Assembly (NCBI GenBank): GCA_045590195.1
Contig: JAZNQN010000033.1
Span: 1 to 30,134, forward strand
DNA length: 30,134 bases
Reading direction: 5' to 3'
Origin: JAZNQN01 sp045590195
GTDB lineage: Bacteria > Bacillota > Clostridia > UMGS1883 > UMGS1540
Program-made: the position numbers and the translations under genes
The notes under the pieces: model-generated
Databases searched by the model: none
What the model saw: only the letters and a program-made list of their open reading frames with translations
What the model was told of the DNA's origin: nothing
Part shown: positions 1-6,447 of the stretch, in pieces
Layout of the letters: each line of letters begins with the position of its first letter
Position numbering within the stretch: position 1 is the stretch's first letter

Positions 1-24
1 CACAAGCTTTCGAAGAAGAATATA

Positions 25-140
<116 letters not shown>

Positions 141-204
141 ATATGTTCTTAAAACAAAAGAATATTCCTCAAAGTTTGGTAGAGAATATTTAATAACTAG
201 ATAT

Positions 205-280
205 TCCTCAATAGCTCAGTCGGTAGAGCATGCGGCTGTTAACCGCAGGGTCGTTGGTTCGAGTCCAACTTGGGGAGCCA
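205..280 (+). tRNA. tRNA-Asn (anticodon GTT)
   Basis: Acceptor TCCTCAA (205-211) pairs with TTGGGGA (270-276), then discriminator G277 and an encoded CCA (278-280). The anticodon stem GCGGC/ACCGC carries loop CTGTTAA, so the anticodon is GTT (Asn). The T arm has the standard GGTTCGAGTCC. It follows the 5S gene by about 65 nt and is probably cotranscribed with it. Confidence 0.96.
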
Positions 281-286
281 TTATGT

Positions 287-361
287 GGCCCGTTGGTCAA
301 GCGGTTAAGACATCGCCCTTTCACGGCGGTAACGGGGGTTCGATTCCCCCACGGGTCACCA
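287..361 (+). tRNA. tRNA-Glu (anticodon TTC)
   Basis: Acceptor GGCCCGT (287-293) pairs fully with ACGGGTC (351-357), then discriminator A358 and an encoded CCA. The anticodon stem CATCGCC...GGCGG holds loop CTTTCAC, anticodon TTC (Glu). It lies 6 nt after tRNA-Asn. The 98-nt spacer to the next tRNA holds a small hairpin (ACTGCC TTT GGCAGT, about 384-398) that may be a processing structure. Confidence 0.96.
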
Positions 362-459
362 ATTTTTACAACATCGGAACTCACTGCCTTTGGCAGTAGT
401 TCTGTTTATATATTGGGTACGTTATCCCTCTCCGTAAGGTGAGGGTAAATTTAAATTTC

Positions 460-536
460 GGGCTTTTAGCTCAGTTGGTTAGAGCAACCGGCTCATAACC
501 GGTCGGTCCGGGGTTCGAGTCCCTGAAGGCCCACCA
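460..536 (+). tRNA. tRNA-Met (anticodon CAT)
   Basis: Acceptor GGGCTTT (460-466) pairs with AAGGCCC (526-532), then discriminator A533 and an encoded CCA (534-536). The anticodon loop is CTCATAA (CAT) on an ACCGG/CCGGT stem, and the T arm is GGGGTTCGAGTCCCT. The elongator Met reading fits best. A lysidine-modified Ile2 tRNA has the same anticodon and cannot be excluded from sequence alone. Its last 18 bases recur exactly at 7264-7281, which suggests use as an integration site. Confidence 0.92.
519..536 (+). repeat. Candidate attachment site, left copy (tRNA-Met 3' end)
   Basis: The 18-base string gtccctgaaggcccacca at the end of tRNA-Met is identical to 7264-7281. Sequence on both sides of the two copies differs, so this is a bounded direct repeat. 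A duplicated tRNA 3' end flanking a recombinase-bearing segment is the classical sign of site-specific integration. The only recombinase seen is a serine recombinase, a family that usually leaves much shorter identity, so the enzyme responsible is uncertain. Confidence 0.6.
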
Positions 537-590
537 AAAGAGACAAACACTTTTTATAACATAGTTATAATGATGTTTGTCTCTTTTCAT
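536..590 (+). terminator. Hairpin terminator after the rRNA-tRNA cluster
   Basis: AAAAGAGACAAACA (536-549) pairs perfectly with TGTTTGTCTCTTTT (574-587). The loop is about 24 nt of A/T-rich sequence with its own small self-complementary centre (GTTATAAC-like). The T-rich end of the stem serves as the tract expected of an intrinsic terminator. It sits directly after the tRNA CCA. Confidence 0.7.
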
Positions 591-718
591 ATGCAAAATT
601 AACATAAAGAATAGTTTCGGTTTGTGAGAATTGTTTAGGTGGATTTAATGAAAAGAAGAAAATTTAATGAATAAAACATTACTATAATGAGGTTTAAAAT
701 TTAATTATACGAATCGCA

Positions 719-756
719 AGCGCATTTTGAGTGAAATCAAGATGTGCTTTTTATAT
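719..756 (+). terminator. Intrinsic terminator or attenuator ahead of the recombination module
   Basis: AGCGCATTTTGA (719-730) pairs over 12 positions, allowing G-U, with TCAAGATGTGCT (737-748). The loop is GTGAAA and a T-rich run follows. It lies about 35-90 nt upstream of the first island gene, so it may attenuate that transcript or end read-through from the left. The rest of 591-785 is A/T-rich with no gene that I can support. Confidence 0.55.
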
Positions 757-842
757 TTTACAAAGAAGAAAGGCGGTAACACGAAATGACAACTAACAGA
801 AATAAAAATGAAAATAATATAAAACTTATGGAGGAAAATAGA

Positions 843-1178
843 ATGTTAAAATTGGATATGTACACATCTAAATTTTTCGGAAGAATATGCTATGGGTTTG
901 GCAGAGACGAAAACGGTTTTGTTTACATTAAAGAAAATGAAGCTGATGTGGTTAGAATGATTTACGATATGGCCATAAATGGAAATAGTCTTCAAAAGAT
1001 TCAGGCGGAATTGTTTAATCAAGGAATTAAATCTCCGTCAGGTAAAGATAAATGGACAAGAGATGTAATAGATAAGACTATAAACAATGAAAAATATTTA
1101 ACTTATATTATATCATTAGAAAATTTCGTTGATGCATCTATTGAAAAAGAATCTCGTTGCAGATACGCTAGAAGTTAG
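843..1178 (+). CDS. Recombinase-domain protein lacking the serine catalytic domain
   Basis: A 111-residue protein. The reading frame can start at 786 (130 aa), but ATG 843 has the better ribosome binding site (GGAGG, 8 nt ahead). The middle (YGFGRDENGFVYIKENEADVV..IYDMAINGNSLQKI...W....I...INNEKY) matches the Recombinase DNA-binding domain (PF07508 type) of large serine recombinases, and can be aligned by eye with residues 180-250 of the recombinase encoded at 1798-3363. There is no resolvase domain, no catalytic Ser and no zinc ribbon. It could be a remnant of a second recombinase or a stand-alone DNA-binding accessory such as a directionality factor. Its own ribosome binding site and place at the head of the module favour a working gene. 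Family is fairly sure, role is inference. Confidence 0.7.
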   Translation: MLKLDMYTSKFFGRICYGFGRDENGFVYIKENEADVVRMIYDMAINGNSLQKIQAELFNQGIKSPSGKDKWTRDVIDKTINNEKYLTYIISLENFVDASIEKESRCRYARS

Positions 1179-1241
1179 ATAAAGGACAAAATTGCTGATT
1201 TGTTATATAATTCTATTATTAAAGGGAAAGGAGAATTGACT

Positions 1242-1817
1242 ATGGACAAATCAGCAATTCAAAATCAGCTTCGATATATTATTGCCAAAGAACAGTATAT
1301 GAAGCCGCTACTGGAAAATGAAATTATAACTGAAGAGGTGTATAACGAAGTATTGGTAAATCTGTATGATGAATTTGAGGTCTGGAGATATAGCGGAATT
1401 CAAAATCCAAGTGTTGAATTTAGAAAGAAGAAAAGAGAGGCAAGAAACGATTTATTAGAGCAGAATCCAGGATATATTTCTTTAACAGAATTAGCAAGAA
1501 GCAAGCCACAAAAATCAACTGGTTACACTATTCAAATGTGGTTAAGAGATAGCGGTACTGTTGATTTTCTAACTTTGTGGGAGAATAAGCATAATGAAAA
1601 GTTTCTGCCCATTTCGGTGGAATTGAATACTTTAACACCAAAAATATGGATTAAAGCAACCAATTCTATCGGAATTGCTTCAAGACAGGGAAAGAATGGT
1701 GGGACATATGCACATAAGGAAATAGCAATGCATTTTATGTGCTGGTTATCCGCAGATATGATGTTAAATGTCATAGAAAAATACTTGGAGGTAATGAATG
1801 ATGAGAAAGATAACTGA
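1242..1817 (+). CDS. SHOCT-like / KilA-N domain protein
   Basis: 191 residues from ATG 1242, which follows AAAGGAGAA at good spacing. A longer TTG-started frame exists from 1200 but lacks a ribosome binding site. Residues about 8-43 (IIAKEQYMKPLLENEIITEEVYNEVL) resemble a SHOCT-type short helical hairpin. Residues about 75-183 match the KilA-N DNA-binding domain (GYISLTELAR, W.....TVDFL..WE...N..F, GTYAHKEIAMHFMCWLSADM). KilA-N proteins are common in phages and mobile elements and are thought to bind DNA. The end overlaps the recombinase start by 20 bp, implying translational coupling. A role in controlling or assisting recombination is inference. Confidence 0.8.
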   Translation: MDKSAIQNQLRYIIAKEQYMKPLLENEIITEEVYNEVLVNLYDEFEVWRYSGIQNPSVEFRKKKREARNDLLEQNPGYISLTELARSKPQKSTGYTIQMWLRDSGTVDFLTLWENKHNEKFLPISVELNTLTPKIWIKATNSIGIASRQGKNGGTYAHKEIAMHFMCWLSADMMLNVIEKYLEVMNDEKDN

Positions 1818-3363
1818 AATTCCGGCCACAATTTTCAAACAGTCAACAGACATACATAAGCAATATAGAGTGGCAGCATACTGTAGAGTTAGTACAGATA
1901 AAGAAGAACAAGAGAATAGCCTTGAAAATCAAATTACATATTACAAAAACAAAATTGAGAACACTCCTAATTGGACTTTGGTTGATATTTTCGCTGATTT
2001 CGGTATAAGTGGAATGAATGATAAAAACAGAATTGAATTTCAGAGAATGATAGAGATGTGTAATAAAGGAAAAATAGATTTGATTATAACAAAGTCAATT
2101 TCACGATTTGCAAGAAATACCGTTGATTGTCTAACACATGTGAGAAAACTAAAAGCGAACGATATTGGAGTCATTTTTGAAAAAGAAGGTATAAATACAC
2201 TTGATGCAGTTAGTGAAACATTTCTAACATGGTTTAGTGCTTTTGCTCAAGCTGAAAGTGAGTCACTTAGCCAAAATGTAACCAGAGGTAAAAGGATGGG
2301 GTATAAGGAAGGAAAGTTTACTTTTCCTCCATTCTTATATGGATATGATAGAGGTGATGGAATAACTCCTGTTATAATTCCCGAACAGGCAGCAATCGTT
2401 CGCAAAATCTTTAATATGTACTTGGAGGGAAATTCCATAGGAAGAATTAAGAAGTGGCTTAACGATAACAACATAGAAACAGCAAAAGGTATAGGCGAAT
2501 GGAGCGAATCAACTGTGTCTGGAATATTAAAAAATGAAAAATATAAAGGTGATGTACTCCTTCAGAAAAGTTATACGGTCGATTATCTCACAAAAACAAT
2601 GGCTAAAAACAAGGGAGAGGTAACAAAATATTATATTGAAAATAACCATGAAGGAATTGTGTCACGGGAAATATTTGATATGGTGCAAGAAGAGATTCAA
2701 CGACGTGCGAATTTGTATAGTAGCATAAGTACAAGTAGATACAGTTCTGAATATGCTTTAACAGGTAAGGTGATTTGCGGAGAATGTGGCAGTAAGTATA
2801 GACGTGTAACGAAATCAAAGAGAGGTAAGAAGAAAATAGTATGGAGATGCATTGAGAGATTAAACAACGGGACCCGTAACTGTAAACAGTCACCAACCCT
2901 TTTGGAAGAAACACTGCACAATGCTATATTGAATAGCATAATGGATATTTTGAAAAATTCAGAAGATGTTAAAGAAACTGTAAAAAGAGAAATTGAGGCT
3001 ATTATCTTTAAGGATGATGAGTATAATATGCAGGTTATTAAAGCTAATATACGAAAACATGAAAAAGAATTAAATATGCTGAGAAATATTCTAAAGGAAA
3101 CCGAAGACAGAGAATTTTATGTAAGTAAAATGTGTACTGTAGAATCTCAAATAACAGAATTAAATGAAAAACTCAAATATGCCGTTTTACCTGATGGTGC
3201 CATAATGAAACATATAGAAGAAATTATTGATAGTACGGACTTAAATATGAATGAGTATTTCAATAAGATTGTTAGAATGGTGATTGAGTCGATAAGTATT
3301 ATATCCCAAGATAAAGCAAAAATTAAATATATCGGGGGTATAGAAAAAATGTTAATTTTATAA
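1798..3363 (+). CDS. Large serine recombinase (site-specific integrase/excisionase)
   Basis: 521 residues, start at ATG 1798 (or adjacent ATG 1801) behind GGAGG. Residues 23-165 form the resolvase catalytic domain: CRVST with the nucleophile at Ser32, then DFGISGMN and ITKSISRFARNT. Residues about 180-300 are the Recombinase domain (YGYDRGDG...NEKYKGD). A zinc ribbon follows with Cys327, Cys330, Cys351 and Cys362, then a charged region about 380-460 likely to be coiled coil. This is full length with all hallmark residues, so probably active. It is the only recombinase in the island and the natural candidate for moving it, but serine enzymes usually share only a few bases between att sites, so its link to the 18-bp tRNA repeat is not proven. 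Confidence 0.93.
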   Translation: MMRKITEIPATIFKQSTDIHKQYRVAAYCRVSTDKEEQENSLENQITYYKNKIENTPNWTLVDIFADFGISGMNDKNRIEFQRMIEMCNKGKIDLIITKSISRFARNTVDCLTHVRKLKANDIGVIFEKEGINTLDAVSETFLTWFSAFAQAESESLSQNVTRGKRMGYKEGKFTFPPFLYGYDRGDGITPVIIPEQAAIVRKIFNMYLEGNSIGRIKKWLNDNNIETAKGIGEWSESTVSGILKNEKYKGDVLLQKSYTVDYLTKTMAKNKGEVTKYYIENNHEGIVSREIFDMVQEEIQRRANLYSSISTSRYSSEYALTGKVICGECGSKYRRVTKSKRGKKKIVWRCIERLNNGTRNCKQSPTLLEETLHNAILNSIMDILKNSEDVKETVKREIEAIIFKDDEYNMQVIKANIRKHEKELNMLRNILKETEDREFYVSKMCTVESQITELNEKLKYAVLPDGAIMKHIEEIIDSTDLNMNEYFNKIVRMVIESISIISQDKAKIKYIGGIEKMLIL

Positions 3364-3381
3364 AAAGTTTAAACATGTTAG

Positions 3382-3410
3382 TTGAATTGTTATAGAAGGT
3401 ATGGTATAAT
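3382..3410 (+). promoter_or_regulatory. Sigma-A type promoter, distal, for the DUF4065 cassette
   Basis: TTGAAT (3382-3387) and TATAAT (3405-3410) are separated by exactly 17 bp. It lies just after the recombinase stop and upstream of a second, stronger promoter, so the cassette may have two start sites. Confidence 0.55.
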
Positions 3411-3444
3411 TTAGGTGGATCCAAGTAATGAGTGAAAGAAATTC

Positions 3445-3473
3445 TTGACAAATCGGATGATTTGTGATATAAT
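3445..3473 (+). promoter_or_regulatory. Consensus promoter with a palindromic operator in its spacer
   Basis: TTGACA (3445-3450) and TATAAT (3468-3473) with a 17-bp spacer match the sigma-A consensus perfectly. A perfect 7-bp inverted repeat, ACAAATC (3448-3454) and GATTTGT (3459-3465) with a 4-bp centre, fills the spacer and overlaps the -35 box. A dimeric repressor bound there would block polymerase. Autoregulation by the antitoxin-like product is a reasonable inference. Confidence 0.75.
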
Positions 3474-3538
3474 ATACAATTACATAAATTGAATAGTTTA
3501 AATTTGATGGAATTTGGAAAGTCTTTGGACCGAATATT

Positions 3539-3598
3539 ATGAAAGGAAAAATGCCTCGTAAAATTCTCTGCAATTTGGACATAATAATGTTTGATTAA
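3539..3598 (+). CDS. Possible leader peptide upstream of the DUF4065 gene
   Basis: A short frame MKGKMPRKILCNLDIIMFD starts at ATG 3539, or at in-frame ATG 3551, which has AAAGGA just before it (MPRKILCNLDIIMFD, 15 aa). It lies between the strong promoter and the next gene. Its 3' half overlaps two hairpins: TCTCTGCAA (3565-3573) with TTGCAGAGA (3607-3615), and ATGTTT (3587-3592) with AAACAT (3597-3602). The outer stem ends next to the ribosome binding site of the next gene, so translation of this frame could change access to it. Whether it is translated is unknown. Confidence 0.35.
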   Translation: MKGKMPRKILCNLDIIMFD

Positions 3599-3624
3599 AC
3601 ATATTGTTGCAGAGAAGGGGTGAT

Positions 3625-4119
3625 ATGGTGACTGAAATGTGTATTTCTGCAGCTAATTATATTATTGAAAAAGTCAATGAATATAATATGAAACAACCTA
3701 CACTAAGAACCAAAGTGTGGATGACATCAAAACGATTACAAAAGATATTGTTTTTTAGTGATGTCCTTTATATGTTTGAAAATAGCGGAAGGACTATGTT
3801 TAATGATGATTTCTATGCTTGGCCAAGTGGGCCAGTAATTCCATCTGTTTATGACGAGTTTGTTCAATATCAAGAGGGTGAGATGAAACCAAATTTCGAT
3901 GGAACTCATACACCGTTGGATAATACTATGATAAATGTTCTTGACAGAGTTATAAGTGATACAATGACTTTGGACACTAGTGAACTGATCTCAAAAAGTC
4001 ATGAGAATGGTGGACCGTGGCAAAGTATATACGATGAAAATGAGTATAAGCTTATTAGTAAAGAGGCTATATATGATTATTATACTCGTAATCCTGTTCC
4101 TTACGGAACATCAAACTAA
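3625..4119 (+). CDS. Panacea/SocA-like DUF4065 protein (probable antitoxin)
   Basis: 164 residues from ATG 3625, preceded by AAGGGG. A TTG-started extension to 3604 has no such site. The core SKRLQKILFFSDVLYMFENSGRTMFNDDFYAWPSGPVIPSVYDEF matches the DUF4065 (SocA/GepA, 'Panacea') hallmark: LQKLLYFS-like helix, then a W/Y.xGPV.P.VY.. block. The C-terminal GGPWQSIYDE is also typical. Members act as antitoxins that neutralise very diverse partner toxins encoded beside them. Here the next gene, 23 bp downstream on the same strand, is a membrane protein, a known type of Panacea partner. Promoter and operator features upstream fit an autoregulated toxin-antitoxin unit. The family call is strong, the antitoxin role is inference from context. 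Confidence 0.85.
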   Translation: MVTEMCISAANYIIEKVNEYNMKQPTLRTKVWMTSKRLQKILFFSDVLYMFENSGRTMFNDDFYAWPSGPVIPSVYDEFVQYQEGEMKPNFDGTHTPLDNTMINVLDRVISDTMTLDTSELISKSHENGGPWQSIYDENEYKLISKEAIYDYYTRNPVPYGTSN

Positions 4120-4142
4120 TATACTTTAAAGGAAGAACTATC

Positions 4143-5117
4143 GTGACAATACAAGATATTAATGCTATTGGCGAAAGTGAATTTTGGGTATTATCTGCAG
4201 AGAGAACGATTAACATATTGAATTTTATGGATTCTCTTGATTGGTTGGATATTAAAAATGGCAATTTGAGAGAAAACTACGAATTTTGTTCAAAAATGTT
4301 AGATACTGTTGAATTTAGAATATCTTGCGATGATTATTCTGATATAAAGGATGATAGTAGTCAACAAAATTACTTAATGCTTAAAATCATAAGAGTTCAG
4401 AGTAAAATTTCGATGTATAGAATGCTTCTTTTTCAAACTGATGCCAATATTGAAATTCAAAATAAAACACAAAGTACAAAAGAATATATAGCTGATCAAT
4501 ACAAAGAGTTTTCTAATGATATTGATCAAAGTATTAAAACTGCACAGGACAAAATCGAGCCACATATAATTGCGACCATTTTGACCATTATGGGTGTTTT
4601 TTCGGCAGTAATAACTATTATAATGTCTGTGGTAATTACATCTAGCTCCTGGTTGAATAATGCAACAGGTGCATTTGCGGTATTGGCTATTATAGTTCCT
4701 AATATTGTAACACTCGTTTCATCTACGATACTACTTGAAATAGTTTTTAGCAGAAAAAATGAAAATATAATAGTTGTTTCTTCGGACAAGTGGAATGCCA
4801 ATTTGGGTGTAGAGAAAGCTTTAAGGAAGTCAAGGCGGTTGATGGCTTATTCTGTTACAATGATGATCTTGTCTTTGATCATTCTTATTGGTTTTTCGTT
4901 ATATGAGATTGATAATACAACTGAACCACACACTCGATATATTTTACAACCACATATGTATCATTGCATCGAAGTAAAAAACGAAGAAAAGAATTCTATT
5001 GATAAAGTGATTGAATTTAAACATAATCAACATAATTATCAATTTAAATACGACGATGATTATTTCCATAATAAAAATGAATTGTTTTTCTGCGAAGACC
5101 ATAAAATATTAGAATAG
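4143..5117 (+). CDS. Three-helix membrane protein, probable toxin/effector paired with DUF4065
   Basis: 324 residues starting at GTG 4143, with GGAAGAA six bases upstream. No family is recognised for the N-terminal 130 residues, which are polar and helical, with a likely amphipathic or coiled segment at about 108-140 (TKEYIADQYKEFSNDIDQSIKTA). Three hydrophobic spans follow: about 142-165, 176-203 and 234-255. The last 70 residues are polar and rich in His, Asn and Asp. This layout (soluble helical part, then a helix running into a bundle of membrane spans) is seen in membrane-acting effectors of toxin-antitoxin and phage-defence systems. Position directly after a Panacea gene supports a toxin whose membrane activity is held in check. 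An alternative is a sensor or transport accessory. Function unproven. Confidence 0.6.
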   Translation: MTIQDINAIGESEFWVLSAERTINILNFMDSLDWLDIKNGNLRENYEFCSKMLDTVEFRISCDDYSDIKDDSSQQNYLMLKIIRVQSKISMYRMLLFQTDANIEIQNKTQSTKEYIADQYKEFSNDIDQSIKTAQDKIEPHIIATILTIMGVFSAVITIIMSVVITSSSWLNNATGAFAVLAIIVPNIVTLVSSTILLEIVFSRKNENIIVVSSDKWNANLGVEKALRKSRRLMAYSVTMMILSLIILIGFSLYEIDNTTEPHTRYILQPHMYHCIEVKNEEKNSIDKVIEFKHNQHNYQFKYDDDYFHNKNELFFCEDHKILE

Positions 5118-5208
5118 TATTTACATATAATTTCCAATAATGTAATATTGAATTGAACAAAATAGAATATCCGCCTAAATAAACGGATATCTATTTCCTG
5201 CACGAGGA

Positions 5209-5365
5209 CCAAAATCGACATTCTTTGCCATAGGAATGTCGATTTTATTTATTACCTTTTTACTCTTCACATTTCCCTAAAAAGGCCTTGTCAATTTTGG
5301 GTGAGTAAGGTAATAGTAAATAAGGAAGAAGTTAATGTGGATTTGCTTACGCAAAGCTTATTCTT
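5209..5365 (+). repeat. Palindromic intergenic repeat, copy 1
   Basis: Begins CCAAAATCGACATTC, which folds on itself through GAATGTCGATTTT. It then has an arm ATTACC...ACTCTTCACATTTCCC and a partly complementary arm GGTAATAGTAAATAAGGAAG, and ends at GCAAAGCTTA. Copy 2 starts 246 bp later with the same order of parts. No transposase is nearby. It may be a MITE-like or REP-like element. Confidence 0.65.
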
Positions 5366-5428
5366 AATTCCTCGAATTCGGGGGGATTTAAATTCAAATT
5401 GGAATCCTTGTAAAATAATAGCTTGAAT

Positions 5429-5457
5429 GGTGGCATCTAAACCGTTCGGCTCTTCCA
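5429..5457 (+). repeat. Short dispersed motif, GGCATCTAAACCGTTCGGCTCTTCC family
   Basis: About 28 bases with core CATCTAAACC-TTCGGCTCTTCCA. Related copies are at about 5618-5643, 7052-7076 and, more diverged, 7506-7533. Each copy is followed at once by a strong hairpin. The CCA-AAA ending resembles a tRNA 3' end followed by its terminator, but no tRNA arms can be folded. Confidence 0.5.
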
Positions 5458-5615
5458 AAAATCGACATTCTTCGACAGAGGAATGTCGATTTTACTTATT
5501 ACTTATTCACTCTTCACTATTCCCTAAAAAGCACTTGTCGATTTTTGGAAAGTAATAAGTAATAGTGAAGAAGGAAGAAGTCAATATTGCTTTGCTAATG
5601 CAAAGCTTATTTTTA
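5455..5615 (+). repeat. Palindromic intergenic repeat, copy 2
   Basis: Imperfect duplicate of 5209-5365: ATCGACATTC...GAATGTCGAT hairpin, then TTATTCACTCTTCACTATT facing AATAAGTAATAGTGAAG, then a GCTTTGC TAAT GCAAAGC hairpin. The long-range arms are complementary enough to form an extended cruciform. Differences between the copies are scattered and often preserve pairing. Confidence 0.65.
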
Positions 5616-5645
5616 TATGTCATCTAAAGCATTCAGTTCTTCCAA

Positions 5646-5676
5646 AAGAAAAGCACACCGGTTGGCGTGCTTTTTT
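5646..5676 (+). terminator. Terminator-like hairpin before the lipoprotein gene
   Basis: AAAAGCAC and GTGCTTTT arms enclose a self-complementary ACCGGTT centre, followed by a run of T. It closes the repeat field and separates it from the next gene. Confidence 0.55.
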
Positions 5677-5736
5677 ATATCTTGATACACTTTTTTAACA
5701 TTCCTGTGTTATCATAAAACTGAAAGGAGTGATTTT

Positions 5737-6159
5737 ATGAAACGTATTTTAGCTTTGTGCACGATTATGGCGTTGCTTTTTGTAGGTTGTGCATCCGCTG
5801 ATAAGGAAATGTATGAGACGTTTACTGCAACGGTGCAGGAAATCGAAGCCTATGATGCAGAGTGGCAGAAAAACGCAATGACTCAATTAGATCTCAACAC
5901 GTTCAGTCAAACGTCGTATATTAAATGGGATACGCTTTTAAATGACATTTATCAATATTTGGAGAAAGCCCTCCCTGCGGATGAATTTGAAGTTTTGGAA
6001 TCCGAACAAATCCAATGGATTAAGGAAAAAGAAGAGGCAATAGAAAATGCCACAAACGAGTGGTCAGGTGGCTCTGGCGAAGCGATGGTACATTTTGGAA
6101 CTGCGGCAGAGTATACCAAAGATCGTTGCTATTACTTATTAACTTATATTTCTAACTAA
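5737..6159 (+). CDS. Small lipoprotein, LprI/DUF1311-like
   Basis: 140 residues, ATG 5737 after AAAGGAG. The N terminus MKRILALCTIMALLFVGC is a lipoprotein signal with lipobox FVGC (Cys18 lipidated, exported to the outer face of the membrane). The C-terminal half (LESEQIQWIKEKEEAIENA...GGSGEAMVHFGTAAEYTKDRCYYL) fits the LprI-type domain (PF07007, DUF1311): a Q.W...+E Trp motif, a GGS patch and a terminal T..R...L helix. Relatives include mycobacterial LprI, reported to inhibit lysozyme, but most members have no known role. The cysteines typical of the family are partly missing. It is a single gene with its own terminator, located in the island and possibly cargo protecting the cell surface. 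Confidence 0.65.
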   Translation: MKRILALCTIMALLFVGCASADKEMYETFTATVQEIEAYDAEWQKNAMTQLDLNTFSQTSYIKWDTLLNDIYQYLEKALPADEFEVLESEQIQWIKEKEEAIENATNEWSGGSGEAMVHFGTAAEYTKDRCYYLLTYISN

Positions 6160-6184
6160 CGACTGCGAACGCAGTCGTTTTTTA
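6158..6184 (+). terminator. Intrinsic terminator after the lipoprotein gene
   Basis: ACGACTGC (6159-6166), loop GAAC, GCAGTCGT (6171-6178), then a T run. It directly follows the TAA stop. The following stretch to 6330 holds nothing I can identify. Confidence 0.85.
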
Positions 6185-6331
6185 CTGCTTGTTTCTGGAA
6201 ATGGCAGACATAAAACTTGCTTGAAATGGGAGAAAGATGAGTAGCGAGTTTTGAACACATCCGTCTTTGCATAAATATATGATAGTGTCTTACGTAATCG
6301 AGGAGAAGTCTATTTAAAAGAACAAACACTT

Positions 6332-6376
6332 AACTTGCAAGTTTTTATTGACAAACTTGCAAAAATAGGCTATAAT
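6332..6376 (+). promoter_or_regulatory. Consensus promoter with two operator half-repeats
   Basis: TTGACA (6348-6353), 17-bp spacer and TATAAT (6371-6376) are a perfect sigma-A promoter. AACTTGCAA occurs twice in direct orientation at 6332-6340 and 6354-6362, 22 bp apart (about two helix turns). The first is part of the perfect palindrome AACTTGCAAGTT (6332-6343). The repeats bracket the -35 box, as expected for a repressor operator. Confidence 0.75.
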
Positions 6377-6447
6377 TGTGGTAACAAAAGTGCAAAACGA
6401 GTTTAAAACGAATAATTAGAGCTATGCACTTACAAAAAGGAGGCGTA

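Larger units (their letters stand above)
5118..5736. other. 619-bp noncoding stretch with tandem palindromic repeats
   Basis: No coding frame here is convincing. A small hairpin (ATATCCG..., about 5167-5191, pairing CGGATAT) follows the membrane-protein gene. Two copies of a palindromic unit, entered separately, occupy most of the rest. The stretch ends with a terminator-like hairpin at 5646-5675 just ahead of the lipoprotein gene. Confidence 0.7.

Noticed and set aside
5209..5615. Insertion sequence
   Set aside because: No transposase frame, complete or broken, is visible and no clear target duplication bounds the repeats.
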